NCBI GenBank assembly: GCA_017643645.1
Contig: JAEPNB010000006.1
Location: 124,001-188,000 of the forward strand
Reading direction: 5' to 3'
Length of the DNA stretch: 64,000 nucleotides
From: Balneola sp.
GTDB taxonomy: Bacteria; Bacteroidota; Rhodothermia; Balneolales; Balneolaceae
Shown here: positions 9,851 through 17,539 of the stretch, one piece after another
How positions within the stretch are numbered: the first letter of the stretch is position 1
Layout of the letters: each line of letters begins with the position of its first letter
Notes under the pieces: generated by a model
Seen by the model: only the letters and a program-made list of their open reading frames with translations
What the model was told of the DNA's origin: nothing
The model's database searches: none
Position numbers and translations under genes: made by a program

Positions 9851-10567
9851 TTAAATGTTCTTTTGAAATTTTGTTTTTAACCCCCTAAAAACTCCCCAAA
9901 CCATCAGTGACCAAACGATGATAATCGCTTCCAGAACCAGAATATAGATCGGCCATTCAGGAAGCAAGCTGAAGAAAGTAGTTCCAGGTGGTTTGTCCAT
10001 CACATACAGATAATTGCTGTCCAGAATCAGGTTTAAAAAATAGATCACACCTGCTACTACATTCAGAGCTATAAATGACCTGCCCACATCTTTCAGTTCC
10101 AGATCCCATCCCCAGACGATAGCCGGATACAATCCCAGCAAAACCAACATCAGGTGAACCATCCAATACCGAATGGCATCATAATGGAATAATGAGAACT
10201 CCACGGAAGGAGTAAAATTTGCTTGGGAAACTCCCAATATGATCCAGAAAAAGATCGTAGCCCAAACGGTTCTGTTTTTGGTTGCATATACCCAAACCAT
10301 GATCATAGGCAGGAAATTACACATATGTAAAGGAATATCTTTAGTGACATCAAAAACACCCGTGTAGTGGTTCAAAGGAATCTTAGCCAATTGCAGAACT
10401 GTCAGAAACAAAGCGAGAACAAACAGTATTCTTTGCTGAACCGGTTCCGGTTTTTGTTTCAGAAAGCGAATAAACCACACAAAGAAAACTACGAATCCGA
10501 TCAACAAGAACAGATGCTCAGCTGAATATGAAGAAAACAAATATGTGGTCTCGAAAAATGAATTCAA
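9851..10567 (-). CDS. TIGR02206/YwaF-family integral membrane protein
   Basis: Membrane protein of unknown function. The 238 residues contain about seven hydrophobic segments, beginning with a GFVVFFVWFIRFL helix. Family-like features are AEHLFLLIG near the N-terminus, DIPLHMCNFLPMIMVW, WMVHLMLVLLGLYP, and SNYLYVMDKPPGTTFF before the last helices. These match the YwaF/TMEM164-like family, in which a conserved His-Cys segment and an NYLY/PP motif recur. No signal peptide is expected. The gene stands alone between the nuclease gene and an apparently non-coding stretch, both on its own strand or flank, so context adds little. Assignment is by family resemblance only. Confidence 0.75.
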   Translation of the reverse strand: MNSFFETTYLFSSYSAEHLFLLIGFVVFFVWFIRFLKQKPEPVQQRILFVLALFLTVLQLAKIPLNHYTGVFDVTKDIPLHMCNFLPMIMVWVYATKNRTVWATIFFWIILGVSQANFTPSVEFSLFHYDAIRYWMVHLMLVLLGLYPAIVWGWDLELKDVGRSFIALNVVAGVIYFLNLILDSNYLYVMDKPPGTTFFSLLPEWPIYILVLEAIIIVWSLMVWGVFRGLKTKFQKNI

Positions 10568-10738
10568 TTTGATCTGATGTTATATCAACCCCGGTTATTG
10601 CGTTTATTCAATTATTAAAATCTTTCGCCTTTATCAATTTTAAAATAACAGAAAAAGTGAATCCCATGAAATATTCAATGATCAAAAAAATTTTTTTATC
10701 CGGCACTAAAACTAGTTGAAATGATCAAAATTCTTCGT

Positions 10739-10754
10739 ACCATTATTTAATGGT
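10739..10754. promoter_or_regulatory. Short perfect inverted repeat upstream of a small basic ORF
   Basis: ACCATT-ATTT-AATGGT, 22 nt before a 12-codon ORF and about 70 nt before a 39-codon ORF. It could be an operator or a small hairpin. Apart from it, the 258 nt between 10568 and the mini-ORF show only A/T tracts and no clear feature. Confidence 0.3.
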
Positions 10755-10775
10755 CAGAATTAAAACAGTCTGATC

Positions 10776-10814
10776 ATGGGTTACGATTTCGCCAAAACAG
10801 GCGGGAGAACATAA
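10776..10814 (+). CDS. Possible 12-residue leader peptide
   Basis: The ATG at 10776 opens MGYDFAKTGGRT followed by TAA, ending 12 nt before the start of the small basic protein gene. This is too short to test from codon use. It is listed because it is close to, and in the same direction as, the next ORF, and could be a leader or part of one transcript. It may equally be chance. Confidence 0.25.
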   Translation: MGYDFAKTGGRT

Positions 10815-10826
10815 CCAAAACATCCA

Positions 10827-10946
10827 ATGGATAAAGCAATGGCTAATAAATTTAAACAGCCTGCTGTCAACCAAACTAAATCTTCAGCTAAGAATGCAGC
10901 TCCTGCGAAGAAAGTTGGTCAAGCAAAGAAAAGTGGTCGTAAATAA
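10827..10946 (+). CDS. Small Lys/Ala-rich basic protein (39 aa)
   Basis: The ORF runs from ATG 10827 to TAA 10944-10946 and encodes a strongly basic peptide. It begins MDKAMANKF, continues through KSSAKNAAPAKKVGQ and ends KKSGRK, with about ten Lys and no acidic residue after Asp2. An internal Met at residue 5 is an alternative start. A strong terminator starts 22 nt after the stop, and no other gene uses it in this direction, so a short transcript here is likely. The composition resembles histone-H1-like or ribosome-associated small proteins; no family is recognised with certainty. It could bind nucleic acid (inference). Confidence 0.55.
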   Translation: MDKAMANKFKQPAVNQTKSSAKNAAPAKKVGQAKKSGRK

Positions 10947-10967
10947 TTTAGACTAAATTTTTTACAC

Positions 10968-11002
10968 AAAGCCGGTTCGTAAATAAGAATCGGCTTTTTT
11001 TT
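10968..11002 (+). terminator. Strong rho-independent terminator after the small basic ORF
   Basis: An 11-bp stem joins AAAGCCGGTTC (10968-10978) to GAATCGGCTTT (10987-10997), with one G-U pair, and eight T residues follow. Its presence argues that the short region before it is transcribed forward. Confidence 0.88.
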
Positions 11003-11060
11003 GCTCTGAATACATATAGGTACAAAAATAAATTATGTAGTATCTTCGCTGAAAAACTAT

Positions 11061-11684
11061 ATGTACACACCCTCTTCCTTCAAAGAAGAAAATCCGGATG
11101 TACTTTTTGACCTGATCGAAGAACATAATTTCGGAATTATCTTCAGTCAACATGAAGATCAGCCTGAAGCTACTCACCTCCCCTTTTTAGTACACCGAAA
11201 AAAAGGCACGTACGGAACATTGATCGCTCACTTTGCGAAGGCAAATAAGCACTGGAAAAAGTTAGATGAATCCAAAGATGTACTAATACTATTTCAGGGA
11301 CCACACAGCTATATCTCGCCGGCCTGGTATGAAAATCGTGCTGAAGTGCCCACGTGGAATTACGCAACTGTTCATGTGTTCGGCAAACCTAAGATCATCG
11401 AAGATCCGGTTGAGCTGAACAAAATGGTTAAAAAGCTTACACATTTTCATGAAGGTCAGGAAAACACGGATTGGAAACTAAATGAAGTGCCCAAAAAGGA
11501 ATACAACACTGACTTAAAAGCGATTGTGGGATTAGAAATTGAGATTTCAAAAATGGAAGGAAAATTCAAATTCAATCAGAACAAGTCTGATATGGACCAG
11601 AAAAGTGTAATTGCTAAGATGGACGATTTAGGAAGGAAAGATATAAGTGAAATAATGAAACGAACCCTCGATTCATCTAAATAG
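11061..11684 (+). CDS. PaiB-family FMN-binding split-barrel protein
   Basis: Member of the FMN-binding negative transcriptional regulator (PaiB) family, with a flavin-reductase-like split barrel. The 207 residues start MYTPSSFKEEN and show THLPFLVHR, GTLIAHFAKANKHWK, FQGPHSYISPAWY and VPTWNYATVHVFG, the characteristic order of this family, in which the HxxxxPxxW-type segments bind the cofactor. In Bacillus, PaiB affects sporulation and protease genes; a regulatory role here is not proven, and a flavin or haem-handling enzyme is possible. The 3' end overlaps the convergent histidine kinase gene by 8 nt. Confidence 0.9.
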   Translation: MYTPSSFKEENPDVLFDLIEEHNFGIIFSQHEDQPEATHLPFLVHRKKGTYGTLIAHFAKANKHWKKLDESKDVLILFQGPHSYISPAWYENRAEVPTWNYATVHVFGKPKIIEDPVELNKMVKKLTHFHEGQENTDWKLNEVPKKEYNTDLKAIVGLEIEISKMEGKFKFNQNKSDMDQKSVIAKMDDLGRKDISEIMKRTLDSSK

Positions 11685-13506
11685 CTTTATTTATTTCGGA
11701 AAGCTTTCTTTTGAGTTCAACCGGATTAAAAGGTTTGGTAACAAAGTCATTCATTCCCACTGAATAAACTTTTTCTTTTACTTCGTTAAGCGCTGCTGCC
11801 GTTAATGCTATTATCGGGATGTTTTTTTTCGTTGTATCCTCCAGATTACGAATAGCAGTTGCAGCTTCATAGCCATCCATTTCAGGCATTTCCAAATCCA
11901 TAAGTATCAAGTCAACGTCATTATTCTTCAATGCTTCTATGACTTCAAGCCCGTTGGAAACAATGGTAGCATCAACTTTCCATTTTCTCAGAAAGCTTTG
12001 CATAACCTTTTGGTTCACAAGATTATCTTCTGCGACTATCACTTTTAGCCCTTCTATGTGTTCTTCCTGAATTTCCACTCTGCCTGCGTCTGTATTTTCT
12101 TTGTTTTCGGGTTTCCCAAATGTAAGACGAACAGTAAACTCACTGCCTTTACTCAATGTACTTTTGGCAGAAATTGAACCATTCTGTAGTTCAACTAACT
12201 TTTTACTGATGCTTAATCCTAAACCGGTGCCGCCATATAGCCTTTTTGTTTTTTTATCAGCTTGCACAAAACTTTCAAATATCGAGTCCAATCTGGACCC
12301 CTCAATCCCAATTCCGGTATCTGCAACCTTAAACTCAACATCTACTTTTTTATTTTTTTCTGCAACACATTGTACAAAAATTTTCACATATCCTTTATCT
12401 GTAAATTTCAGAGCGTTGCTCACAAGATTATTAAGTATTTGAATGAGCTTTGCGGGGTCTCCGGTCAGATATTTCGGAAGGTTTTCACCTATCTCTGTTA
12501 TTAACTCAACCTTCTTATTTACAGCAGTGGTTTTAAACGATTCTGACAGTGTACTAACCAGTTCATTTAGCTCAAAATCAGTTTGTTCAAACTCAATTTT
12601 TCCGGCATCTATTTTAGACAAATCAAGAATATCATCGATCAAACTCAGAAGTGTTTTAGCAGAAAAATCTACAATATTAATTGACTCAAGCTGATCTTTC
12701 CTGGGATTATCCTCTTTCAGAAAATTTGTCATTCCCAGAATTGCATTCATTGGCGTTCTGATTTCATGACTCATGGTTGCGAGGAAATCAGATTTTGCTG
12801 AAGAACTTTTCTTTAGTTGCTCACTGGTAGATTCCAGTTTTTCGATATATTCCTGAAGCTCATCCTGTTTCAGGCTTAATTGTCTGTTCAGCTCTTTCTC
12901 TTTCTCTAAAAACTCTCTGGTAATTTGTTCAGCTCTTTCTTTCGATTCTGAGAAAGTATTGAATATGATCCAAGTGGTTACAAAGGCTGCTGCTATCACT
13001 CCCCATCTTACATAATCAATTGTTTCGGGGCTTAGAGATACTCTGTCTATAGCTATAAAATCTATAATGAAGTATGAAATCACAGATATAAATATGGAAA
13101 CATTTCTGATCCGGTTCTGTTCGTAATCAAAAAGAAGAATAGATAAACCCATTGCAGGAATCAGGAAATACTGTATCTCTGCTTTTCCATCAAAAATTGA
13201 ACTGAGTATTATTATCGCTATATCTACATAAAGAATGAGCAGAAATTTAGCGACTGTTTCAAATCCCTGTTTTGAAAGCACCGGAATTAAACACAACGCA
13301 ATGATCTCTGATATAAAAAACCATGAAACTGACATGGATTCATCTATGGCAAAGATCAAAAAGAAAAGAGTGCAAATAATTGCGATCGAATAAGAAACTG
13401 CATCAAGAACGGGTAATCTGAATAACCTGCCATGATCGTTCAGATCATCTTTTAAATTAACTGATTGACTAGCGGTTATACCTGTAAGAGAGAAGTTATT
13501 TGCCAT
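11677..13506 (-). CDS. Membrane hybrid sensor histidine kinase with C-terminal receiver
   Basis: Sensor kinase with a membrane-embedded N-terminus (about residues 35-185, six hydrophobic helices) and no periplasmic domain of note. A coiled-coil linker follows at about 190-235. HisKA carries the phospho-acceptor His247 in FLATMSHEIRTPMNAI. HATPase_c shows LVSNALKFTDKG (N box), ADTGIGI (G1) and YGGTGLGLSISKKL (G2). The receiver domain (about 490-605) has phospho-acceptor Asp537 in LILMDLEMPEMDG and the switch Lys in FVTKPF. No HPt or output-regulator gene is adjacent, so phosphorelay partners lie elsewhere. It overlaps the convergent paiB-like gene by 8 nt. The ligand is unknown; the 6-helix sensor suggests a membrane-associated or small-molecule cue. 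Confidence 0.94.
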   Translation of the reverse strand: MANNFSLTGITASQSVNLKDDLNDHGRLFRLPVLDAVSYSIAIICTLFFLIFAIDESMSVSWFFISEIIALCLIPVLSKQGFETVAKFLLILYVDIAIIILSSIFDGKAEIQYFLIPAMGLSILLFDYEQNRIRNVSIFISVISYFIIDFIAIDRVSLSPETIDYVRWGVIAAAFVTTWIIFNTFSESKERAEQITREFLEKEKELNRQLSLKQDELQEYIEKLESTSEQLKKSSSAKSDFLATMSHEIRTPMNAILGMTNFLKEDNPRKDQLESINIVDFSAKTLLSLIDDILDLSKIDAGKIEFEQTDFELNELVSTLSESFKTTAVNKKVELITEIGENLPKYLTGDPAKLIQILNNLVSNALKFTDKGYVKIFVQCVAEKNKKVDVEFKVADTGIGIEGSRLDSIFESFVQADKKTKRLYGGTGLGLSISKKLVELQNGSISAKSTLSKGSEFTVRLTFGKPENKENTDAGRVEIQEEHIEGLKVIVAEDNLVNQKVMQSFLRKWKVDATIVSNGLEVIEALKNNDVDLILMDLEMPEMDGYEAATAIRNLEDTTKKNIPIIALTAAALNEVKEKVYSVGMNDFVTKPFNPVELKRKLSEINKAI

Positions 13507-13548
13507 ACTTGAAATATTGAATTAAGTACGACAATTATTCTCTATTGG

Positions 13549-13977
13549 TCAAGATGTTTGCAACTTTGATTTGTAAGCCATGGCATAAATTTTCATTTGT
13601 TTCACCATGGACGCCAAGCCGTTAGCTCTTGTGGGCGATAAATGCTGTTGCATACCGATCTTAGAAATGAACTCCGGATTTGTATTTAATATATCTTCTG
13701 GTGTTTGATCGGAGTATAATCTCACCACTAGAGAAACCAAACCTTTAGTTATAGCAGCGTCGCTGTCTGCTTTAAAAATCAGTTTATCACCTTCAAGATC
13801 AACACTAAGCCAAACCTGACTTTGACAGCCTTTTACTAAATTATCTTCAACTCTGTGTTCATCAGGCAATTCTTCCAGCTTTTCGCCGTGTTTGATAATA
13901 TATTTATATCGCTCGGTCCAGTCTTCAAATAAACTAAACTCTTTAACTATTCTTTCCTGTACTTCTTGTATATCCAT
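13549..13977 (-). CDS. sufE: SufE-family sulfur acceptor protein
   Basis: Accepts persulfide sulfur from a SufS-type cysteine desulfurase and passes it on for Fe-S cluster assembly in the cytoplasm. The 142 residues carry the SufE signature with acceptor Cys51 in VKGCQSQVWL. Further matches are the GEKLEELPDEHR segment before it and LSPTRANGL near the C-terminus. Length is normal. The remainder of the suf operon (BCDS) is not in the window, so sufE is detached here between two sensory genes, as often in Bacteroidota. Spacing to the upstream PAS gene is 52 nt; co-transcription is possible. Confidence 0.93.
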   Translation of the reverse strand: MDIQEVQERIVKEFSLFEDWTERYKYIIKHGEKLEELPDEHRVEDNLVKGCQSQVWLSVDLEGDKLIFKADSDAAITKGLVSLVVRLYSDQTPEDILNTNPEFISKIGMQQHLSPTRANGLASMVKQMKIYAMAYKSKLQTS

Positions 13978-14029
13978 ACCTAAAGGTAATGAAAGGAGAG
14001 CATTAAATTAACCCTCAGACTTTTATTTC

Positions 14030-15289
14030 TTAGTCAATTCCTAATTCCAATAAAGCAACGGATTTTACTGCTTCCACTTTATTCTCTTTTTCATTTACGA
14101 TAGGTTTGAATGATTGTATCATCGAAATAGTCCCATCATTTTTTCCTACATACTCGCATTTTTCTGAACAGCGTTTCCCACCAAAAGCTTTTGTAAGACT
14201 TTCTCTTATTAAATCAGCGGTTTTTTTGGAAACTACTGATTCAATTCCCTGATCCAACAAAGTTTCCTGCGAGAGCCCTGTAATAGTCTGGTAGGACTCT
14301 GATACATAACTGCAGTAGATCTCACCTTTTTCATCTTTCTTAAACTTCATTACGAACTCATCATGACTTTTGAGTAAGTCTTCAATGTTTTCACTTTTTT
14401 GCCTCAGTTTTTCGATAACACGGTTTCTCAGAGATACATTATCAAAGTGAATTCGGATAACAGTCTGATCGCTGCTCACAAATGATTTAACATCAGCTTC
14501 AAGCATCAGTTTTTGATTACTGTCACTATCAAATTCCCAGGTGTAATTATCCTCGGAAATCGCTGAAGGATCAAAATCCTGAAAAAGCTCTTTAACTTCA
14601 GCTTTATCTTTTTCGGCTACTAAATCCCATATCTTGATCTCTTTAAGTTCATCCACATCCCTTTTTAAAATTTCCCGGAAAGATTTATTACTTGATAGGA
14701 TGTTACCCTGTACATCAAGATCAACAAAAGTTCTTTTAGAATTTTCTTCCAATTCTTCAAAATCTATTGTAGCATCAAAAAGTACCTTACTTGTTTCCTG
14801 TCTTTCAGTAATATCTCTTTGATAAGAAACCCAGTGCGTTATCTCACCTTCAGAATTTGTAAGAGGGTGAATGTCCCACTGATTAATAAACTCCGATCCG
14901 TCCTTTCTGTAATTTACAGTATGCCCGAAGAATGCCTGCCCGTCTATCAATCTTTTTTTCAGACGATCTAATACATGTCTGTCAGTTTTTTCTCCCTGCA
15001 GAATCCTAGGGGTTTTTCCGATCACTTCTTCTCTGGAATAACCGGTCATTTCTGTAAATCCATCGTTTACATAAACAATACGTGGCCCGGGTTCTTCCAA
15101 GTTCAATTCTGTTATTAAGATAGAATCGTAATCGTGCTTGGTTGCATTCTCCAGAAGCGACAGATGAGACTTAGTCTGATCATATTTTTTCAAGATCTCA
15201 GAAAACAAACTCTCCAATTTTGATTCAGATGCTTTGTCTTTACTGCAAGATTTTATTATTTCAAGAATTTCAGATTCTCTTATACTCAT
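14030..15289 (-). CDS. PAS-domain protein with LOV-like domain lacking the photoactive Cys
   Basis: The 419-residue cytoplasmic sensory protein has an N-terminal helical segment followed by three PAS-like domains (about 55-165, 180-290, 305-415) and no recognisable kinase, cyclase or DNA-binding output. The first PAS domain reads like a LOV domain: VYVNDGFTEMTGYSREEVIG, then GKTPRILQGEKTD, NYRKDGSEF, INQWDIHPL and SYQRDIT. In canonical LOV domains the motif is GRNCRFLQG; here Cys is replaced by Pro, while the Asn and Gln expected to contact the flavin remain. A flavin-binding, non-adduct-forming sensor or a plain PAS domain are both possible. Signalling probably goes through a partner protein, perhaps the nearby hybrid kinase (inference). 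Confidence 0.8.
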   Translation of the reverse strand: MSIRESEILEIIKSCSKDKASESKLESLFSEILKKYDQTKSHLSLLENATKHDYDSILITELNLEEPGPRIVYVNDGFTEMTGYSREEVIGKTPRILQGEKTDRHVLDRLKKRLIDGQAFFGHTVNYRKDGSEFINQWDIHPLTNSEGEITHWVSYQRDITERQETSKVLFDATIDFEELEENSKRTFVDLDVQGNILSSNKSFREILKRDVDELKEIKIWDLVAEKDKAEVKELFQDFDPSAISEDNYTWEFDSDSNQKLMLEADVKSFVSSDQTVIRIHFDNVSLRNRVIEKLRQKSENIEDLLKSHDEFVMKFKKDEKGEIYCSYVSESYQTITGLSQETLLDQGIESVVSKKTADLIRESLTKAFGGKRCSEKCEYVGKNDGTISMIQSFKPIVNEKENKVEAVKSVALLELGID

Positions 15290-15376
15290 TGCGATAGTGT
15301 TTATAGAGGATACATTTAGGTTTATAACTATTCAATACTTTAAACCATTCCATTCTAAAGCAGAATTTTTTTACAT

Positions 15377-15396
15377 TATACTATCTTGATAGTATA
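15377..15396. promoter_or_regulatory. Palindrome just before the FGE-like lipoprotein gene
   Basis: TATACTATC-TT-GATAGTATA has perfect 9-nt arms and ends ten nt before the ATG at 15407, in the 117-nt space between two divergent genes. It overlaps where a promoter or 5' UTR must lie, so it is a candidate operator; no regulator gene is adjacent. Confidence 0.4.
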
Positions 15397-15406
15397 TTAA
15401 ATTCCT

Positions 15407-16144
15407 ATGTTATATAAGCTACTTATTTATTCCCTATTAATCTCCCTTACGGGATGTTCATTTTTTAAACTGAACGAGAGAAAAAATTACAAACCGGAGT
15501 TGGTATCTGTAAAAGGAGGTTCTTTCGCCTACGGAGATTTTTATGAAGGTAAAAACACAGATGCCATACCGGTTCATCAGGTAGGGGTTGATGAATTTAA
15601 GATCAGCAAATACGAAATTACCTATGAACAGTTTGACTACTTCGCTGAGAAAACTAAGATCAAAAAACCTGAGTCTGATCTGGAAAAAAGGGGTAACCGT
15701 GCGGTAGCTTACGTTACCTGGGATGAAGCAAAAGCTTTTTGTGAATTTTATGGATACCGGTTACCTACTGAAACGGAATGGGAATACGCAGCTCGGTCAG
15801 GCGGAAAACATCAAGTAGTATCAGGCGCAGCAACTCTTGATTCGATTTATGTTGTAGCTCTGACAAAAGATGAGGCCCGAAGTGAATCGATTGAAGTAGG
15901 AACAAAACAACCCAACGATCTGGGTATTTATGATATGAGTGGTAATGTCTTTGAATGGATCGGAGACTACTATCAGTTCTATTCAATGCCTGAAAGAAAG
16001 CACAGTCTGGATGAAGATGCTGTTCGTATAATTCGTGGCGGAAGTTATTATGAAAGCATGGTTGCCAATCGAACTTACTGGAGAACCGGAACTTTAAGAG
16101 ATGTTCGCTCTGAAGATATAGGGTTCAGATGTGCGGATGATTAA
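15407..16144 (+). CDS. FGE/SUMF1-fold (formylglycine-generating-enzyme-like) lipoprotein
   Basis: Exported lipoprotein (lipobox SLTGCS) with one FGE-sulfatase fold over about residues 33-243. The motifs seen are SVKGGSFAYGD, KISKYEITYEQF, VAYVTWDEAKAFCEFYGYRLPTETEWEYAA, LGIYDMSGNVFEWIGD, RIIRGGSYYES and IGFRC. The C-terminal cysteine pair used by true formylglycine-generating enzymes is missing: the equivalent stretch is TYWRTGTLRD. It is therefore probably not a sulfatase activator. Related folds in T9SS organisms include GldJ/GldK, but this protein is shorter and its neighbours are not gliding genes. It may bind ligands or act structurally at the envelope. Confidence 0.86.
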   Translation: MLYKLLIYSLLISLTGCSFFKLNERKNYKPELVSVKGGSFAYGDFYEGKNTDAIPVHQVGVDEFKISKYEITYEQFDYFAEKTKIKKPESDLEKRGNRAVAYVTWDEAKAFCEFYGYRLPTETEWEYAARSGGKHQVVSGAATLDSIYVVALTKDEARSESIEVGTKQPNDLGIYDMSGNVFEWIGDYYQFYSMPERKHSLDEDAVRIIRGGSYYESMVANRTYWRTGTLRDVRSEDIGFRCADD

Positions 16145-16154
16145 TTCATAGAAA

Positions 16155-16180
16155 TAAAAAAGGAAGCCGAAGCTCCCTTT
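16155..16180. terminator. Bidirectional-looking terminator between convergent genes
   Basis: AAAGGAAGC and GCTCCCTTT pair with one mismatch around a four-base loop (16159-16180). On the minus strand the loop reads TTCG and a run of T follows the stem, so it best serves the acyl-CoA dehydrogenase gene. The FGE-like gene ends 15 nt before it on the other strand. Confidence 0.7.
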
Positions 16181-16190
16181 ACTCACTCAC

Positions 16191-17354
16191 TTATCGAAGC
16201 AGCAACTTAGCAATTGTCATAAGTTGCATATTCGTTGTTCCTTCATAGATCTTTCCGATCTTGGCATCTCTGTAATATTTCTCAACAGGATATTCTTTAA
16301 CAAATCCATTTCCGCCGTAAAGATCCACAGCCATGGATGCTACTCTTTCAGCAACTTCAGATGAATAATATTTAGCCATTGCAGCTTCTTTCAGGAAAGG
16401 CTGTCCCGCCATTTTCATTCTGGCTGCATTATAAACCAACAAGCGAGCTGTTTCAATATCTGTTGCCATGCGTGCTAGTTGGAACTGAACTCCCTGGAAT
16501 TCAGCAATTGCTTTGCCAAACTGTTTACGTTCCTGTATGTATCCCAAAGCGGCGTCAAATGCTCCCTGTGCAATACCCACCATTTGAGCTCCAATACCAA
16601 TTCTTCCTTCATTTAGCGTTTCGATAGCTACTTTGTATCCCTTCCCGACATCACCTAATACATTCTCTTTTGGAACTCTGCAATCTTCTAACAAGATCTC
16701 ACAAGTAGAACTGGCTCGAATTCCCAGTTTATTTTCTTTCTTAGAAACTGAGAAGCCTTCAAATCCTCTTTCTACTACAAACGCGGTGATGCCTTTATAT
16801 CCTGCTTCAGGATTAACATTAGCAAGTACGATAAAAATGTCTGCTTCATTCGCGTTTGTGATCCAAAGTTTTGCACCATTCAGAACGTAAGAATCTCCAT
16901 CTTCTTTAGCTTTACATTTAAGTGCAAAAGCATCACTTCCCGATCCTGCTTCAGATAAGCAATAAGCTCCCACTTTTTCTGTGGCAAGCTGTGGCAAATA
17001 CTTGTCTTTCAAAAAGTCAGATGCATAGTTTATAAAAGCATTATTTACTAAAGTGTTTTGCACATCCATAAAAACACCAACAGATCCGTCAACCTTAGAT
17101 ATCTGCTCGATAGCAACAACAGACATCATGAAAGAACCGCCACCACCATTATATTTTTCAGGAATATCAATTCCCATTAAACCCATCTCGAAGAATTCCT
17201 TAATAAGACCCGGATCAAGCTTAGCATTTTCATCCATTTCCTCTACCAAAGGTTTTATTGAGGCTTGGGCAAAATCAGCTGCGGCATCTTTTAATAATTG
17301 CTCGTCTTCTGTTAGTGTAGTTAGGGGCTGTACCAGTTGTTCTGTTGCTTCCAT
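16191..17354 (-). CDS. Acyl-CoA dehydrogenase
   Basis: FAD enzyme making the trans-2,3-enoyl-CoA in fatty-acid or branched-chain acyl-CoA oxidation. I use the ATG at 17354 (MEATEQLVQPLTTLTEDEQ), giving about 387 residues as usual. An in-frame ATG at 17444 would add 30 residues unlike the family and would run through the regulatory repeat. Signatures are AYCLSEAGSGSDAFALKC (FAD/substrate), ANEADIFIVLANV, NKLGIRASSTCEILLEDCRVP, RIGIGAQMVGIAQGAFDAAL, ERKQFGKAI, DLYGGNGFVKEYPVEK and IYEGTTNMQ with the likely catalytic Glu. A short- or branched-chain specificity is likely but not provable. Together with the thiolase and mutase genes in the window it fits acyl-CoA catabolism. Confidence 0.95.
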   Translation of the reverse strand: MEATEQLVQPLTTLTEDEQLLKDAAADFAQASIKPLVEEMDENAKLDPGLIKEFFEMGLMGIDIPEKYNGGGGSFMMSVVAIEQISKVDGSVGVFMDVQNTLVNNAFINYASDFLKDKYLPQLATEKVGAYCLSEAGSGSDAFALKCKAKEDGDSYVLNGAKLWITNANEADIFIVLANVNPEAGYKGITAFVVERGFEGFSVSKKENKLGIRASSTCEILLEDCRVPKENVLGDVGKGYKVAIETLNEGRIGIGAQMVGIAQGAFDAALGYIQERKQFGKAIAEFQGVQFQLARMATDIETARLLVYNAARMKMAGQPFLKEAAMAKYYSSEVAERVASMAVDLYGGNGFVKEYPVEKYYRDAKIGKIYEGTTNMQLMTIAKLLLR

Positions 17355-17397
17355 TAAAAATATTCTGCTTTGAAGGTTGTAAGATTTTAAATATACG

Positions 17398-17413
17398 AAT
17401 TGTAAGCGCTTTT
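17398..17413. promoter_or_regulatory. Partial LacI/cre-type operator (half conserved)
   Basis: AATTGTAAGCGCTTTT repeats the left 14 nt of the perfect palindrome at 17490-17511, with the right arm degenerate. Its centre is 93 bp from the centre of that site. It lies 44 nt upstream of the acyl-CoA dehydrogenase start, in the divergent intergenic region. Confidence 0.5.
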
Positions 17414-17489
17414 CTGCTACTAAAAAACCATTAATCTGTAACATTGCTCAATCAAGATAATCATTTAAATAAGTGGGTACATATTTATA

Positions 17490-17511
17490 AAATTGTAAGC
17501 GCTTACAATTT
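17490..17511. promoter_or_regulatory. Perfect 22-bp LacI-family (cre-like) operator before the amylase gene
   Basis: AAATTGTAAGC is followed directly by its reverse complement, ending 28 nt before the amylase ATG. The core TGTAAGCGCTTACA is what LacI/GalR-family regulators, including CcpA at cre sites, recognise, with the central CpG dyad. The position over the expected promoter suggests repression that is relieved by a starch-derived sugar. The regulator is not encoded in this window. Confidence 0.7.
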
Positions 17512-17539
17512 ATAATCGCAATCAAAACAAGAGGTAATC

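Noticed and set aside
14030-15289. Canonical LOV photoreceptor
   Set aside because: The adduct-forming Cys is replaced by Pro, so classical LOV photochemistry is not possible; kept as a LOV-like domain.
15407-16144. Formylglycine-generating enzyme (sulfatase activator)
   Set aside because: The fold is right, but the C-terminal active-site cysteines are absent and no sulfatase is nearby.
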